From Undaria pinnatifida (lineage: Eukaryota; Sar; Phaeophyceae; Laminariales; Alariaceae): a DNA stretch of 64,000 bases. A model generated the notes under the pieces. That model did not search any database. It was not told where the DNA came from and saw nothing but the letters and a program-made list of their open reading frames with translations. Position numbers and translations under genes: made by a program. Below are positions 20,265 through 30,405 of the stretch, one piece after another (the first letter of the stretch is position 1; the number at the start of each line of letters is the position of its first letter). The stretch spans positions 17,848,751 to 17,912,750 of the forward strand of contig JABAKD010000023.1 in NCBI GenBank assembly GCA_012845835.1, given 5' to 3'.

Positions 20265-21902
20265 CAACATCTCGTTGACACATTTGTCAATTACTTCAGA
20301 GGTGCGGGGGTTGGGACGGTATGGGGGACGATCGACAGGACGGGTGCCTTCCGGCACGGGGAACGTTGCTTCGGCGATTGTACAACGTCCTAATTCAGAC
20401 ATTGACAGAGAGAAAACGGGACGATATTTAGCGCATAAGTCAAGGACAGCATCCTTCTGCTCCACGGTAAACGTGGAACTGGCGAATGCTTTAGACAGAG
20501 GACCTTCAAGGTCAGACCTGGCGCGGCGAACATCCTCGTCAGAGACGGGGGTGTTCGCGACGGCGTTGATATTTAATTGGTCAGGGGTGACTACAGACGC
20601 TGTGTACAAATTGCCAAGATGCAAGCCTGGTAAAAGGCAGACACCATCGCCAGATGGGTTACATATTTGTACGACAACAGAGCCATCAGAAGCACTCCAC
20701 GTAGCTAAAGTACGGGCGACGAGAATATTCTTGAAAGGTTCAAGCGTTGTGTCATCGGAAAAATCTTTCTCGGTTATAATGCGAGGTTCGACAACAACAG
20801 TGCAGTCTTCTGGCGGTAGACAATCAGTGTAAGCAACAGCAAGGCTTTCCCATTCCGGTTTGAGATTAACTCTCTCACACAGAGAGACAGGAATGACATC
20901 AGCATCGTGATGTACAGCGGCCACCGACATGTTTTGAGTGTGGCTCGCCGGAGAAGGATTGCTAGTACTGGACGACGGGACGGAGTCACGAATGCGATGA
21001 ACAGCTGGTATCGTTGAACCAGTAGACGAAAATGACAAAGTTTGATTTTTCCAATCTAGGCGCGCTCCGAAGTCGGACATGACACTATTATCGAGGAGCA
21101 TAAGATCGGGGCCCAAAGAGGGGACGACTAGCGCAGTCACCGTGCGGGTGAGCTCGCTGAGGGTTAAAGGAAAATCAGTAAACCCGACGACATTGATTGG
21201 CTCGCCATTTGCAGCGAGGAGCGCAACAGCGGCTGGGGGGACGGGATTAAGAGGAATACCTCGCGGGGTGGGATGAGACCGTACCCACGCGAGAGAAACA
21301 ACCGGCACATCGGTAGCCGTGTCCACCGTGATGTTATTCACGGGGACGTCGTCGACAGAGCCGGCGATGCGGACTCGTCGAGACGAGAAAGACAAAGAAA
21401 AGTCGATGGTTTTGTGCGCCAGCCTTGAGCTGTACCACACGTGGTCTGAATTATGTTTTATTTCGGGGAAACTTTTCCCTTCCATATCCCGAAAACGTAC
21501 ACCAAAGCGCGCAGGCGCTGTATATCTACTTGGACGCATACCTTGACTCGCACTCGGGGACGCGAATACAGTAACTGGGGAATCAGGGACACCATTATCA
21601 CAACTAAAGCTTCGCTTGCGCGATGAACGCTGACTCTTAACCTCCTCTACTTCAGCCTGAGGGGGAGGGACGACACGTAATTCAGACACACTTGCCACAC
21701 GAAACAGCTTATTTGCTGCGCCGTGAGAACGGGCACGGTACCTAGGCACGACATAACTACGATGACGGACGGGGACACGGGGGACGATAAACTCAGGGGC
21801 AAAAGCGGCTACCGACGACGTGGAGAGTTTCCTCTTCACGCCTTTCCTGGCTACACCAGAAGACGACCCTACTGTTTCAGGCGCTACAACAGCAGGGCAC
21901 CC
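20262..21902 (-). CDS. pol: pol 5' part: retropepsin and start of RT
   Basis: Open in the gag frame from just after the gag TAG (21903-21905) to a TAA at 20262-20264. There is no need for its own ATG; the first in-frame alternative start is a GTG at 21839. Numbering from that GTG, a retropepsin-like motif VDTATD lies at 172-177 (DTA where DTG or DSG is usual), with the matching distal part LMLLDNSVMSDFGARLDW. The last residues (RPPYRPNPRTSEVIDKCVNEML) are the usual linker into RT, and after the TAA the frame continues WGIIEERPSPWGSPCTIV, normal RT sequence. The TAA therefore splits RT. It may be one C-to-T change from CAA (Gln). The protease would process Gag-Pol. Confidence 0.85.
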   Translation of the reverse strand, partial: GCPAVVAPETVGSSSGVARKGVKRKLSTSSVAAFAPEFIVPRVPVRHRSYVVPRYRARSHGAANKLFRVASVSELRVVPPPQAEVEEVKSQRSSRKRSFSCDNGVPDSPVTVFASPSASQGMRPSRYTAPARFGVRFRDMEGKSFPEIKHNSDHVWYSSRLAHKTIDFSLSFSSRRVRIAGSVDDVPVNNITVDTATDVPVVSLAWVRSHPTPRGIPLNPVPPAAVALLAANGEPINVVGFTDFPLTLSELTRTVTALVVPSLGPDLMLLDNSVMSDFGARLDWKNQTLSFSSTGSTIPAVHRIRDSVPSSSTSNPSPASHTQNMSVAAVHHDADVIPVSLCERVNLKPEWESLAVAYTDCLPPEDCTVVVEPRIITEKDFSDDTTLEPFKNILVARTLATWSASDGSVVVQICNPSGDGVCLLPGLHLGNLYTASVVTPDQLNINAVANTPVSDEDVRRARSDLEGPLSKAFASSTFTVEQKDAVLDLCAKYRPVFSLSMSELGRCTIAEATFPVPEGTRPVDRPPYRPNPRTSEVIDKCVNEML

Positions 21903-23504
21903 CTAGTTGTCGTCGTCGTCGTCTGGGGCAGGGGCTTTCTTGGAGCGCTTACCTCCGCCATTGCCACCGCCGCCGCTCTTGTTGCGCTTGCTGGTTGCGC
22001 GCGCCCTGCGTGCGTCACGCTCCTCGCGTTGCCGCGTCCAACACTCCTCGAGCCAGTGGCCCACCTTGCTCTTGCACGTCGGGTGCGTGCACTTGGGACG
22101 CTCCTTGTCAGTCTTGGCTCCTTTGGGCAACTTGTCACCCATGGGGGACTTGCCCTTGAAAGGCTTGCCTTTTGGCCCACTCGAGGTAGCCCCTCCAGAG
22201 CCAGAACCTCCGGAGCTGGAGCCTGCTTTGCCGGACGCAGCCCGCAGCGAGATTGCATCATACTGCTGGGCGATAGCGGTGCGGTTCGGGACGGTAGTAA
22301 AGGACGTGGCACTGACGTGAGCATTGATGCGACTGGTGTTAGAGCCAGTGAGGTTCGCGGCCTCAAGGCGACGGAGCTGAGCAACGGCTTCAGACATTGT
22401 CTTGGGGTGTTGTTCTTGACTAGCAAGAAGCCTGATCCCCGGTACTACACCGCTGCGGAATAGTACGACGGACAGAGCAGCGTACGGCGAACGCCCCGGG
22501 GTTACACGCTGGACGCACGCTTCAAAACGAGTACACTCTGATTGAAAGCGGAGGGCATACGACGCGACGGTTTCACCAGGGTCCATTTTGAACTCGGCGA
22601 GACGAAGGGCAGAGTCCTCTACTGAGTTAGAGGGCATGAGACAGTCGAGCAGTGCAGTTTTCAGTTCCGACCAGTTCTTCGGCGCCGTGTGCGAACCCGG
22701 TGCGTCAGTGATTTCTGTGGATACAGCAGGGTTGTGCCAGTTGAGACTGCCGTCCATTATGTGCTGGTACAACGTGAGAACTGGTCCATCACAGATGAGT
22801 GATATGTGCTCGAATGCAACCTCGTCGGAGAGTTTGACTAACTCAGCATCAGACACACCAGTAGATATTCCTGCTTTGACGCGAAAACTGCAGACGAGAC
22901 GGTACTGCTGTATAACCGAAATGACATCGACGTCAGCGGAGCCGGTAAGACGCGGAACCTGCTTGACGTCCTGTGACGTGATAACTACACGCTTAGACTT
23001 AGGCGACAAAACTTCAGCGAATGTCTGCGCAAGTGACGGGACGGAGGTCTCCTGCTGCTGTACAGAAACAGCAGGAGACGACGACTTAGATTCAAAGCTA
23101 GCCAGGCTTACCAGACGACTCATCAACTCCATCGTTTGTGGAGACAGCTCCGCAATCTCGCCAGAGTCTAGCTTGGCGATATCCTTGTTGACTATAGACT
23201 GGAGCAGGTTGACTGTGGAGTCTATGTTCGACGGACCAGAAAGAAGCGGAGTGATGTTGGTTTGGTGGAAGCCCGAAGCTCCTACAGCGTTGTCGCTGTC
23301 GACGTCCATGGCGCTCGCGGGGGAAGATCCGTCCGCGGTAGCCTCGGCAGCAGCGCCGTCGCTGGTTGTGGCGGCGCCGTCGCCGTCGGGCTCCACGGGG
23401 TTATCACCAGCGGCGCCGTTGGTGGTGACCACCACAGTCCCGTCGGCGGGGGTAGCGGGCTGTTGGTCCCGGTTGTCGACGTTTTCTCCGTATCTATCGG
23501 ACAT
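21903..23504 (-). CDS. gag: Gag of the chromovirus
   Basis: 533 residues from the ATG at 23504, about 55 bp after the 5' LTR. The N-terminal ~100 residues are Ala/Gly/Asp-rich. A Retrotrans_gag-like capsid segment lies in the middle (WSELKTALLDCLMP ... FKMDPGETVASYALRFQSEC ... GVVPGIRLLASQ). Near the C-terminus CTHPTCKSKVGHWLEEC gives C-x4-C-x5-H-x4-C, a looser zinc knuckle than the usual CCHC. The tail is Lys/Arg-rich, then five Asp and Asn, then TAG. After the TAG (context AAC TAG GGG TGC) the same frame runs on into protease, so Gag and Pol are separated by one stop codon. Confidence 0.9.
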   Translation of the reverse strand: MSDRYGENVDNRDQQPATPADGTVVVTTNGAAGDNPVEPDGDGAATTSDGAAAEATADGSSPASAMDVDSDNAVGASGFHQTNITPLLSGPSNIDSTVNLLQSIVNKDIAKLDSGEIAELSPQTMELMSRLVSLASFESKSSSPAVSVQQQETSVPSLAQTFAEVLSPKSKRVVITSQDVKQVPRLTGSADVDVISVIQQYRLVCSFRVKAGISTGVSDAELVKLSDEVAFEHISLICDGPVLTLYQHIMDGSLNWHNPAVSTEITDAPGSHTAPKNWSELKTALLDCLMPSNSVEDSALRLAEFKMDPGETVASYALRFQSECTRFEACVQRVTPGRSPYAALSVVLFRSGVVPGIRLLASQEQHPKTMSEAVAQLRRLEAANLTGSNTSRINAHVSATSFTTVPNRTAIAQQYDAISLRAASGKAGSSSGGSGSGGATSSGPKGKPFKGKSPMGDKLPKGAKTDKERPKCTHPTCKSKVGHWLEECWTRQREERDARRARATSKRNKSGGGGNGGGKRSKKAPAPDDDDDN

Positions 23505-23540
23505 GGCTGAGGTGAACTCGAGAAAGGCTCAATCCAAAAG

Positions 23541-23558
23541 ACTGCCGTCTGAACGCCA
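23541..23558 (-). other. primer-binding site of the chromovirus
   Basis: TGGCGTTCAGACGGCAGT starts two bases after the 5' LTR. It predicts a tRNA primer ending ...TGAACGCCA. It differs after TGGCGT from the motif used by the TRIM and copy A/B-type LTRs. Confidence 0.75.
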
Positions 23559-23560
23559 AT

Positions 23561-23993
23561 AAGGGTTTGTACTCAAGAACACCGCAGGGAGGTGCGAATC
23601 TCCAACGCTGTGCGTACACGCGTTCCTCTAAGGCAACGGCCGCAGAATGTGGGCGGTGTTGACGATCACCGGACGAGTAGACGTGCTCGGTAGAGAGACA
23701 GAAGAATCTCAGGTCGAGATGGGGACAGTAGGAAGTGTGAGAGGTGTGCGAGGGTACACCCTCGCACTCCTCTCGGACGAAAATAAGGGGCAACGAGCTG
23801 AGGAAGCGTCTGGGAAGACGTCTTGAGGTTCCTCGGGATGTTGTACCCTTCCTTGTGGCTCGGAGTGTGAGTGAGAACGACATCGCTCCGAGAGACGATC
23901 TTTCTAGGAGAACGTGCGGAACGTTCCTGAAGGTTCTAGAATTTGTGTTCAGACGCAAGTAGGCAGGTTGGGTTCAGAGCATTGTGACCCACA
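23561..23993 (-). repeat. 5' LTR of the chromovirus
   Basis: 433 bp; it pairs with 15293-15725 and differs from it at one base by eye. It contains the promoter by definition, though I see no clear TATA box. Confidence 0.95.
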
Positions 23994-23998
23994 TTTAT
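23994..23998. repeat. target-site duplication TTTAT (right)
   Basis: Same five bases as 15288-15292. Removing the element and one copy restores a normal junction of the tRNA-like array (..tttatttgtaaaa..). Confidence 0.85.
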
Positions 23999-24160
23999 TT
24001 GTAAAAATAAAATAGATATCAATGTGACGTGGTCTAAAAACAGGTATCAATGTGACGTTGTGGTCTAGTAGATAGACTGTCTGCTTGTAAGCGCGCTCTT
24101 CGGTGGTTCGAATCTGAGTGTCATCGAAAAAAAAAAGTGATCCCAAAAAAAATCGATATA
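23999..24160 (+). repeat. continuation of the tRNA-like array (fifth unit)
   Basis: A unit from about 24052 to 24125 has TGGTCTAGTAGATAGACTG and GGTTCGAATCT, then GTGTCATCG and an A run. A truncated start, GTGACGTGGTCTAAAAAC, lies at about 24024. The loop CTTGTAA would give anticodon TGT, but its stem is poor. Confidence 0.6.
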
Positions 24161-25400
24161 TATATATTTGTAACAAAAAAGATAATAACTTATTAAGGTG
24201 GATCAAGAAATCAAAGAAAGCTGGACCGTGCCGCAAGAAGATGAACCGTCCGACCTCGGAGATGCCAGGGAAGCACCAACCGAGCGCTTTCAGCACAAAG
24301 ATATTCGTAAGTAAGTCTTTTCGTCTCATCCAGGTACGACGAGAGCTCGGATATGATAAATAAGGCATAAAAAGGAAAATAAAACAAAGAGAAAGACGGA
24401 GAAGGACAGGGCCGTATGGGAACCAGGAAAGGAAGTTACGGGGGATCGAAGGCCACAGTAGCACTCTGTAGGAGGTCGCGCGGTAAAACAATCTGTGTTG
24501 CGGTGTGCTTGCTCAGTCTGAAGCCCACGAAAAGCTCTCGTGAATACTGCATTCGGACGTCGAATATCGTGTACCAAGTAACTGCGTATCCTTTTTTCGG
24601 CACGTACATATTTCGTTTTCGAGCCTCTTCCTCGGCCCTTCTATTAAATAATACACGGGGGGCTCGAAGTCTACAGCAACAGCTGATTGGAGGTCAGTGG
24701 CAAACTCACCTGTGCTGCGGAGCGCCTGCTTCAAACTCAGCTCAGTGTGGGACCTTGAGAAGGCGCGTAGGAAATAGTCTGTCGTGTACCAGTTAGGTAT
24801 CCTTTTTTTTTCTCGGGATACCTATCTTGTCGCCTTCGTGCTTCTACTTCGGTCCTTCTGTCGCGGATATATTCTGTGACAGACTCATCCATCTTTCATC
24901 GCGAGGAGCTTTTCAACAAGTGTCCTAGGTCCGTGGTGGAGGAGCTTCGAGCAGAGTGAGGAGTGTGCTGGGACCACAATACACAAACGAAACACGATGT
25001 AGAGCCCCATCCGGAAGTCGTCGCGATTATTGAGGAGCCAGACATCTCTTCTAGCCTCTTCATCGGACCTAGCTGGGCATCCTTTTTTTTTCTCCAACGT
25101 TTTTCTACGAGTGTGTTCCATAACAGGAACGTATTACATGACCGTACGTATAGACAGCTGTGATTCGAGTGGAGTCAGGGATTGCATGCAACGGAGCTTG
25201 ACGAGAGTAAGTGGGTGGAAGTGAGGAGTAACAGGAATGCTGATAGGAAAAGATAACGGACAAAAGGGGGTCAAGCGCGATTAACAGTGTGTGCCACAAG
25301 ACGGAACAACAACGCGGGGCAATAGACTTCATACGGATGAGGCACTGATACTGAGGTGGGGGAAATCAGCAGTGAACGAGAGGTTTCAGAAGTCAGTTGT
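24161..25400. other. no recognised gene; repeated T-run words
   Basis: The phrase 'tatcc' or 'catcc' followed by 6-9 T occurs near 24587, 24799 and 25078, each near 'agctgg', 'agttagg' or similar, suggesting a diverged ~200-280 bp repeat. No coding frame is convincing. Confidence 0.4.
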
Positions 25401-25662
25401 TGCACACTGTCCCATAGACGATTGTGAGACAAACACGACTAGGCCGTGGTATTGGCATTACCACAGTACCTCTCGTTGGTGGCCTGCGGGCCCTGACTGG
25501 CGGTAATTGTCTGTTTCGGAAGCGCAACGGACATACTGCTGTACAAGCCTCGGAGGCCACGGGTAGCGTACTGCTGTGCGATCCGCGACCAGTCCACGAG
25601 CCTAGGCGAACGCCGTTGGAAGGACCTTTGGGTGGGACATCAACCGCCGTTGGGCGGACCTC

Positions 25663-26413
25663 TTGGGAGGGGCATCACATCGACAAGGTTTTCCCGCTGA
25701 ATTAGACTTTCCGCAAGGGTTACTCGGAACGACGCTCCTGAAAGACAGGGAGGGGTTACTAGGCGAGGACTCTAGGAAAAGGACTTCCCGCAGGGGGAGA
25801 AAGAAGGACTCGAAGCTGCACTCACCATTGTCACGGAACAGCATAAGGGTGTTTAACGCTCACCGTAGGCAGGGTGGTTTAGGGTTGCGAAAGTGTGGGA
25901 CCCCTCGCAGACGCGAGGGTGCCCATAATGCCAGGAGAGGGCAACCGCCAAGGAGAAACTATTCGAGGGGAGGGGGAAGGTACACCATTACCTATGCGTC
26001 CAGAGAATGTTAGAGTGTCTGCAAGCGCGGCTACGGGAGCTCAAAGGGGAATAGGCCTTCAAGAGCGGGAGGAGAACGATGCGTTACCGCCCAACTTACG
26101 GGGTTCGTCGGGGGAACTACTGTCAGCAGGGCGAGGGCGATGGAGAACCTTACCATCGTGGCTAGAAGGACGATCACACAGGCTAGGCGGGGTACAGGGC
26201 TATTCCCCCCCTATGGCGACGCCGGCGGATACCCGGACCCAGCAGAGACCGGTTAACCGCACAATAGAAACTACAGCACAACCAGTACTTGCGGCAATAG
26301 GCCAATCACTATGCCCATTGCCAGCTGGAGGAGGATGGGGGAGGACCCTCCCGGCATGGATGCAGTCTAGTGTCATGGGAACAATCCCCGAACCGGGAGG
26401 GTTACAACAATAG
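25663..26413 (+). pseudogene. Gly/Arg-rich low-complexity remnant
   Basis: Overlapping frames (25663-26013, 25895-26413) of disordered composition, with a repeated pattern RGRWRTLPSWLEG and GGGWGRTLPAWMQ about 65 residues apart. No domain is known. Treated as part of the decayed element's N-terminal region. Confidence 0.3.
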
Positions 26414-26489
26414 ACAGCAAATAGGAAGAGCTCTGAAATTGGTTGTCTAGAGCAGCAAGGAGGAAGAACCATAGCAGGGGCCACAGAGT

Positions 26490-27300
26490 TTACAGCGGGT
26501 GCGTCGACAAGTGTATTACCGGCGATAGTGCCACTGCCGGTAGGGGACGTGCAGCAGACGACGGCCCCGGCATGGACACGAGCCCGGACAGGGGGTTTGG
26601 CCCTTGCAGGAGGGGTCCTCCGGCATCAAACGCCGAGTGGGGCTCAACAGGAGGGGAACCAGATGCCTACGGAAGAAGGGAGATGTACAACGGAGGGACG
26701 GCTGGCGATGGAGCGCGCGAACCGGACGACTCTCCCGGAAAGGGCTAACACAGAGACAAGAGTACCAGATGTTACACCAGGAGGGGTTCAGCAGCCCTCG
26801 TCGTGTCGACCGATTGCAACGAGTGATAAGAACGTTTCCCCATCTCCCCACAACAACGGGGCTCCGCAGAATAGGGCAGCATCAGGCGATCGACCCTCGC
26901 CTATTCCTCCGATTCCCAATGATTCGGGGCGATGGGGGAGCGTTCCCCCTCGTCATTGGCAGCGACCGACGCGACGCCAATTGCTGGGGCCCGCTTGATG
27001 CGACACCTGGGCCTTGTGTCGCTGCATTAATACTCTCGCGTTCCACCAGCGGCGGGACCTGCGATGGACACCTTTTTTCTATCCTCCGGCGGATGGAGAA
27101 AAATACCTTTCTACTGTCGCGGACGCCCGATCCCTCTCTTGTTGCGCTTCACTCGACGTTTGATGCTGCAACCCCCCTATCGTCCTCGCGTGCATCCATG
27201 CCGGGGTAGACGTACACCTTCCACTCCCCATCGGCCGTGGCACCATCGCTCGGTCCACCGAAGCTGGCGATGGAGAACGGCGCCCCCGCCGCAACGTCGG
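26490..27300. repeat. inverted duplication inside the decayed element
   Basis: Plus-strand peptide AIVPLPVGDVQQTTAPAWTR (about 26520-26580) resembles minus-strand AMVPRPMGSGRCTSTPAWMH (about 27190-27250). The following segments LRHQTPSGAQQEG and LQHQTSSEAQQER also match. One copy is therefore inverted. Confidence 0.5.
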
Positions 27301-28234
27301 TCGAGGGCAGCATCATGTGATCGGCCCTCGCCACGACCGACAACGCGGTCAAGGCACCGCTCGCCATCGCCCTGTGGAGGGAATATCATAATCACTCCGG
27401 CTTCGCTCCTACCAGGAATCTTATGGCGCCGGCAGCGGTCCATCTCCCCTCCCGCAGGAACACCGGTGCGCCCGCACCAGCGGCTTTGGTTCACTTTTAC
27501 CGAAAACACACAGAACCAGAGAGCCTTGGTGCCTCGCAGAGACAATCCAGCCGTCCAAGGCCGTAGCCCGCGCTCATCCGAGAATGTGCCTACCCTTGCC
27601 TAAGTTATAGCCATTGCCCGAGCTTGGAGCAACAGAGCAGAGGCGAGGGAGGCCGGTGTGCAGCTGGTATCAGGACCCCAAGTGGTAAATGGGCTTGGTG
27701 GGAGACGTTGCCTTCCTAGCACTTGTCAACGTGCTTGGAGAGGGACTGCACGGAGACGGAGCCCTTTGCCAATGGAGGTTGAAGGTGGGCACATCCATAT
27801 GTCGCAACGTAGAACACGGCGTCGCCGTCATACTTGTGTCACCGGAGGCGTTGGTTTGGGTAGGAGCAGGGGTTCGATCCCTTCCCGTCAGGAGAGGTCG
27901 AGGAGGCGAGGTAGCGCCCACGGAGAACAGAAGGACGAGCGATGGACCCTCCCACTCCCCTCTGTTATTGAATGAACAGTTCCCGCACCTCAAAATGCCC
28001 GTCGTGCAGCCGGAAGCTCCGCTTAGCCGAGGATTCTGTGCGGGTCCACACCTGAGAGGATCAAGCAGGGTTATCAGGCTTTCCCTTCCAGCGACAGTGT
28101 TCATATTATGCCATCGGACACGGCACTAAGGTCTCGTCACTCGACGTCGTGGAGCGAACAGCTTTGTTCGGGGGGGCCTTTCAGGGGGGGGAACATCTAC
28201 GCGCACTAGTAGGAGAGCAAACAATCCTCCCCCC
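27301..28234. other. no supported gene
   Basis: Short frames on both strands, Arg/Pro-rich, no domain and no clear repeat. Probably decayed element sequence. Confidence 0.4.
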
Positions 28235-29419
28235 ATGCCACCGAGCGTGACACCGGGCTCTCGGGACTCAAGTCACAGGTATCAAGATGCTCGATGCGCA
28301 ATAAATATTTCCTTCGGGAGGGGGGGGGCTGGGGAGCCTACGCCTAAGCGCAGTCAACAGGGGTACCACGCGACCTTCACAGGCGGTGGCAATCAGAGTG
28401 AGGCAATGCCTCCCCACGTTCGGCCATTGGGCGCAGCACCGACCTTCCGGCACTCCAGAGCGACGCCTCAAGACGCTCGTCTTGCCGGCGGAAGCCTTGT
28501 CCGCATGGGACCCTTGCGGGGCCAAACAACTCTTAGCAGTCAGCAGGAGTGTCGGACGACGCTCGGCGGTGGCGGAGCTCATGGCGGAATAGGGTCTGGG
28601 TCTTCTCCCCCGCTACCACCAGGCACGACAGCGGGTTCCCGGGTCTCAAGAACGCCCCCCCCCACCCCCGCCGAGAGAGAAACATGTAGGGGGCGACGTC
28701 AAGAAAGTATCGATCAGATGGAAGTTGACCCTGTTCAAGGGAGTACATCTCGAGAGGATAATCCGTCCCGTAGGGAGAGGCGTAGGGCCGGGGCGGGAAG
28801 AGGTGACCGCCAACCCAACAGTGGTAACGCAGCGGAAAGAGGTTCCGACGGGGCAACGCCGCGCCTAGGATTGTCCATATCTCCGGGAACGGCCGCAGGT
28901 GAAGGGCGACGGGCCATGAACAGTACACCTACGGAGGGCCTCATCTCCTCCAGGATGGAGGCGCGCACCCGTTTAGCTGCTACCATCAGCGCGCGGTCAT
29001 TGGACGGCGGAAGGGGCAGGCAGCTTTCCACTGGGCTATTCCGCGGAGTGTCGCCTCACCAGCCAACGATAGCACGGATGGAGTCGTCGGCAACACATTC
29101 CCAACCAGCACAGTCGTTGCCGGAACATCCTCCGGACACGCCTGGTGCATGGCAGCCGCCGACAACAGAATTGGTACCACCCCTAACTGTACCCTTTACT
29201 CTTGGGGATTCGAGCACACCCGTCATAGAAGGTGCGCCGCTAACGGGAGATCCGCCGTTTCCACTTGGAGGTTCTATCACACCTGTCATAGAAGGTGCGC
29301 CGCTAAAAGGAGAGACACCACTCCAGACATCAGGGCTTGCACAGGCACCAATCTTCGAGTCACGCCCACCGCAGCCTGCATCAAGCGGGGAGTCTCCTCG
29401 TCGATACGTCCCTCCCTAG
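28235..29419 (+). CDS. disordered Pro/Thr/Gly-rich protein fragment
   Basis: A 394-residue frame, low complexity, with a short tandem repeat near the end (TPVIEGAPLTGDPPFPLGGS then TPVIEGAPLKGETPLQTS). No known domain. It overlaps the next frame (29149-30201) by 271 bp in a different register, which suggests a frameshift between what was once one long protein. Function unknown. Confidence 0.35.
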   Translation: MPPSVTPGSRDSSHRYQDARCAINISFGRGGAGEPTPKRSQQGYHATFTGGGNQSEAMPPHVRPLGAAPTFRHSRATPQDARLAGGSLVRMGPLRGQTTLSSQQECRTTLGGGGAHGGIGSGSSPPLPPGTTAGSRVSRTPPPTPAERETCRGRRQESIDQMEVDPVQGSTSREDNPSRRERRRAGAGRGDRQPNSGNAAERGSDGATPRLGLSISPGTAAGEGRRAMNSTPTEGLISSRMEARTRLAATISARSLDGGRGRQLSTGLFRGVSPHQPTIARMESSATHSQPAQSLPEHPPDTPGAWQPPTTELVPPLTVPFTLGDSSTPVIEGAPLTGDPPFPLGGSITPVIEGAPLKGETPLQTSGLAQAPIFESRPPQPASSGESPRRYVPP

Positions 29420-30201
29420 TGATATCGGTGCCCGCCTCGACCCCTCCGACGACACCGCAACTGCCGTCAGCTACCTCTCCATCCGCCAGGCCACCCACAA
29501 CGTCATCGCCAAGTCCGTCACCGTCACTGCCGCCGCCGCCGCAGCTGCCCACAACTGGCCATGACGGCGACACTTATCTCGACATCGAGTGTGGTCCCTG
29601 CGCTCGAAACGTCATCGCAGACAGTGGTCAGGACGGCAGAGGCAGCATCGCCAAGGCCGTCACGGACGACGCCTACACGGACGGCGGAGAGAAGGGGCCG
29701 GCACCCGTACCGACGCCCAAACTGCCTCCTTCTCCGCCACGGACACCATCGCCGACGCCTACAGAAAACCAGCTCCGGGAGGAACCCCCGGAAGATTGCT
29801 GTGTATTCTATGAGGCATTGGCCTCTCCTGTGGTATATTTAGAGAGCTGCTCCCATCGATTGCAACTTCCGTGCTACGCCGCACTCCGAGTCAGAACGGA
29901 GGCCGATCTACGATGTCCGGCATGTCGGGCGACCGTAACAGTCAACGAGGCCGACGGAATGGCGCTTCGTCAGCACAGAAATAAGGTTATGGTGGCAGTG
30001 TTGACGGTTGCTCGGCAAGATATGTCAGCTGACGGGGAAGCAAGGCTACCAACTAGAGCCGTAAGAGGAGGCAGGAGGCGGCGAGCGATATGCAGCGTTT
30101 GTCATGGTCTGGTTGAGGAGACTAATTGCGTACAAGTGTCCTGCTCGTGCGACGCACACCGCCGTTGTGCTTTAGGCTTCTGCGAGGACGCAATCCCTTG
30201 A
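29149..30201 (+). CDS. RING-like zinc-binding protein fragment
   Basis: After about 200 Pro/Thr-rich residues there is a RING-like module: CCVFYEALASPVVYLESCSH, then C, then CPACR. A second Cys/His group follows (CSVCHGLVEE ... CSCDAHRRC) before the stop. The spacing recalls RING or RING-variant fingers of ubiquitin ligases, but several ligands are off consensus. By position it belongs to the same decayed element as the RT at 34186. Activity is doubtful. Confidence 0.45.
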   Translation: MAAADNRIGTTPNCTLYSWGFEHTRHRRCAANGRSAVSTWRFYHTCHRRCAAKRRDTTPDIRACTGTNLRVTPTAACIKRGVSSSIRPSLVISVPASTPPTTPQLPSATSPSARPPTTSSPSPSPSLPPPPQLPTTGHDGDTYLDIECGPCARNVIADSGQDGRGSIAKAVTDDAYTDGGEKGPAPVPTPKLPPSPPRTPSPTPTENQLREEPPEDCCVFYEALASPVVYLESCSHRLQLPCYAALRVRTEADLRCPACRATVTVNEADGMALRQHRNKVMVAVLTVARQDMSADGEARLPTRAVRGGRRRRAICSVCHGLVEETNCVQVSCSCDAHRRCALGFCEDAIP

Positions 30202-30405
30202 GCTAGGACTTTCGGAGGGGTACACCTAGTCACGTGCCCGAACCCGGCTCTGCACGAGGAGCATCAAGAGGTCGATCTACACCCTCTCCTCCAACAGATT
30301 CGGGCCCTTGGCAAGTCGGTGAACACGACGGAATAACACAAGATCAGAGCCAGAGGAACTGCAGCTGAACAGCGCCTCCGAAGAAGAGCCAACATTACCC
30401 CGGAA

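Larger units (their letters stand above)
15293..23993 (-). mobile_element. young Ty3/gypsy chromovirus, full length
   Basis: An 8701-bp element on the minus strand: 5' LTR, primer-binding site, gag, protease, RT, RNase H, integrase with chromodomain, a 1.5-kb 3' region, polypurine tract and 3' LTR, bounded by TTTAT duplications. The two 433-bp LTRs differ, by my reading, at one base (A at 15698, G at 23966), so insertion is recent. The whole gag-pol is in one frame interrupted by two stops (21903-21905 and 20262-20264). It inserted into the tRNA-like array. The LTRs begin TGTGGG but end AACCCTT instead of the usual CA. Confidence 0.95.
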
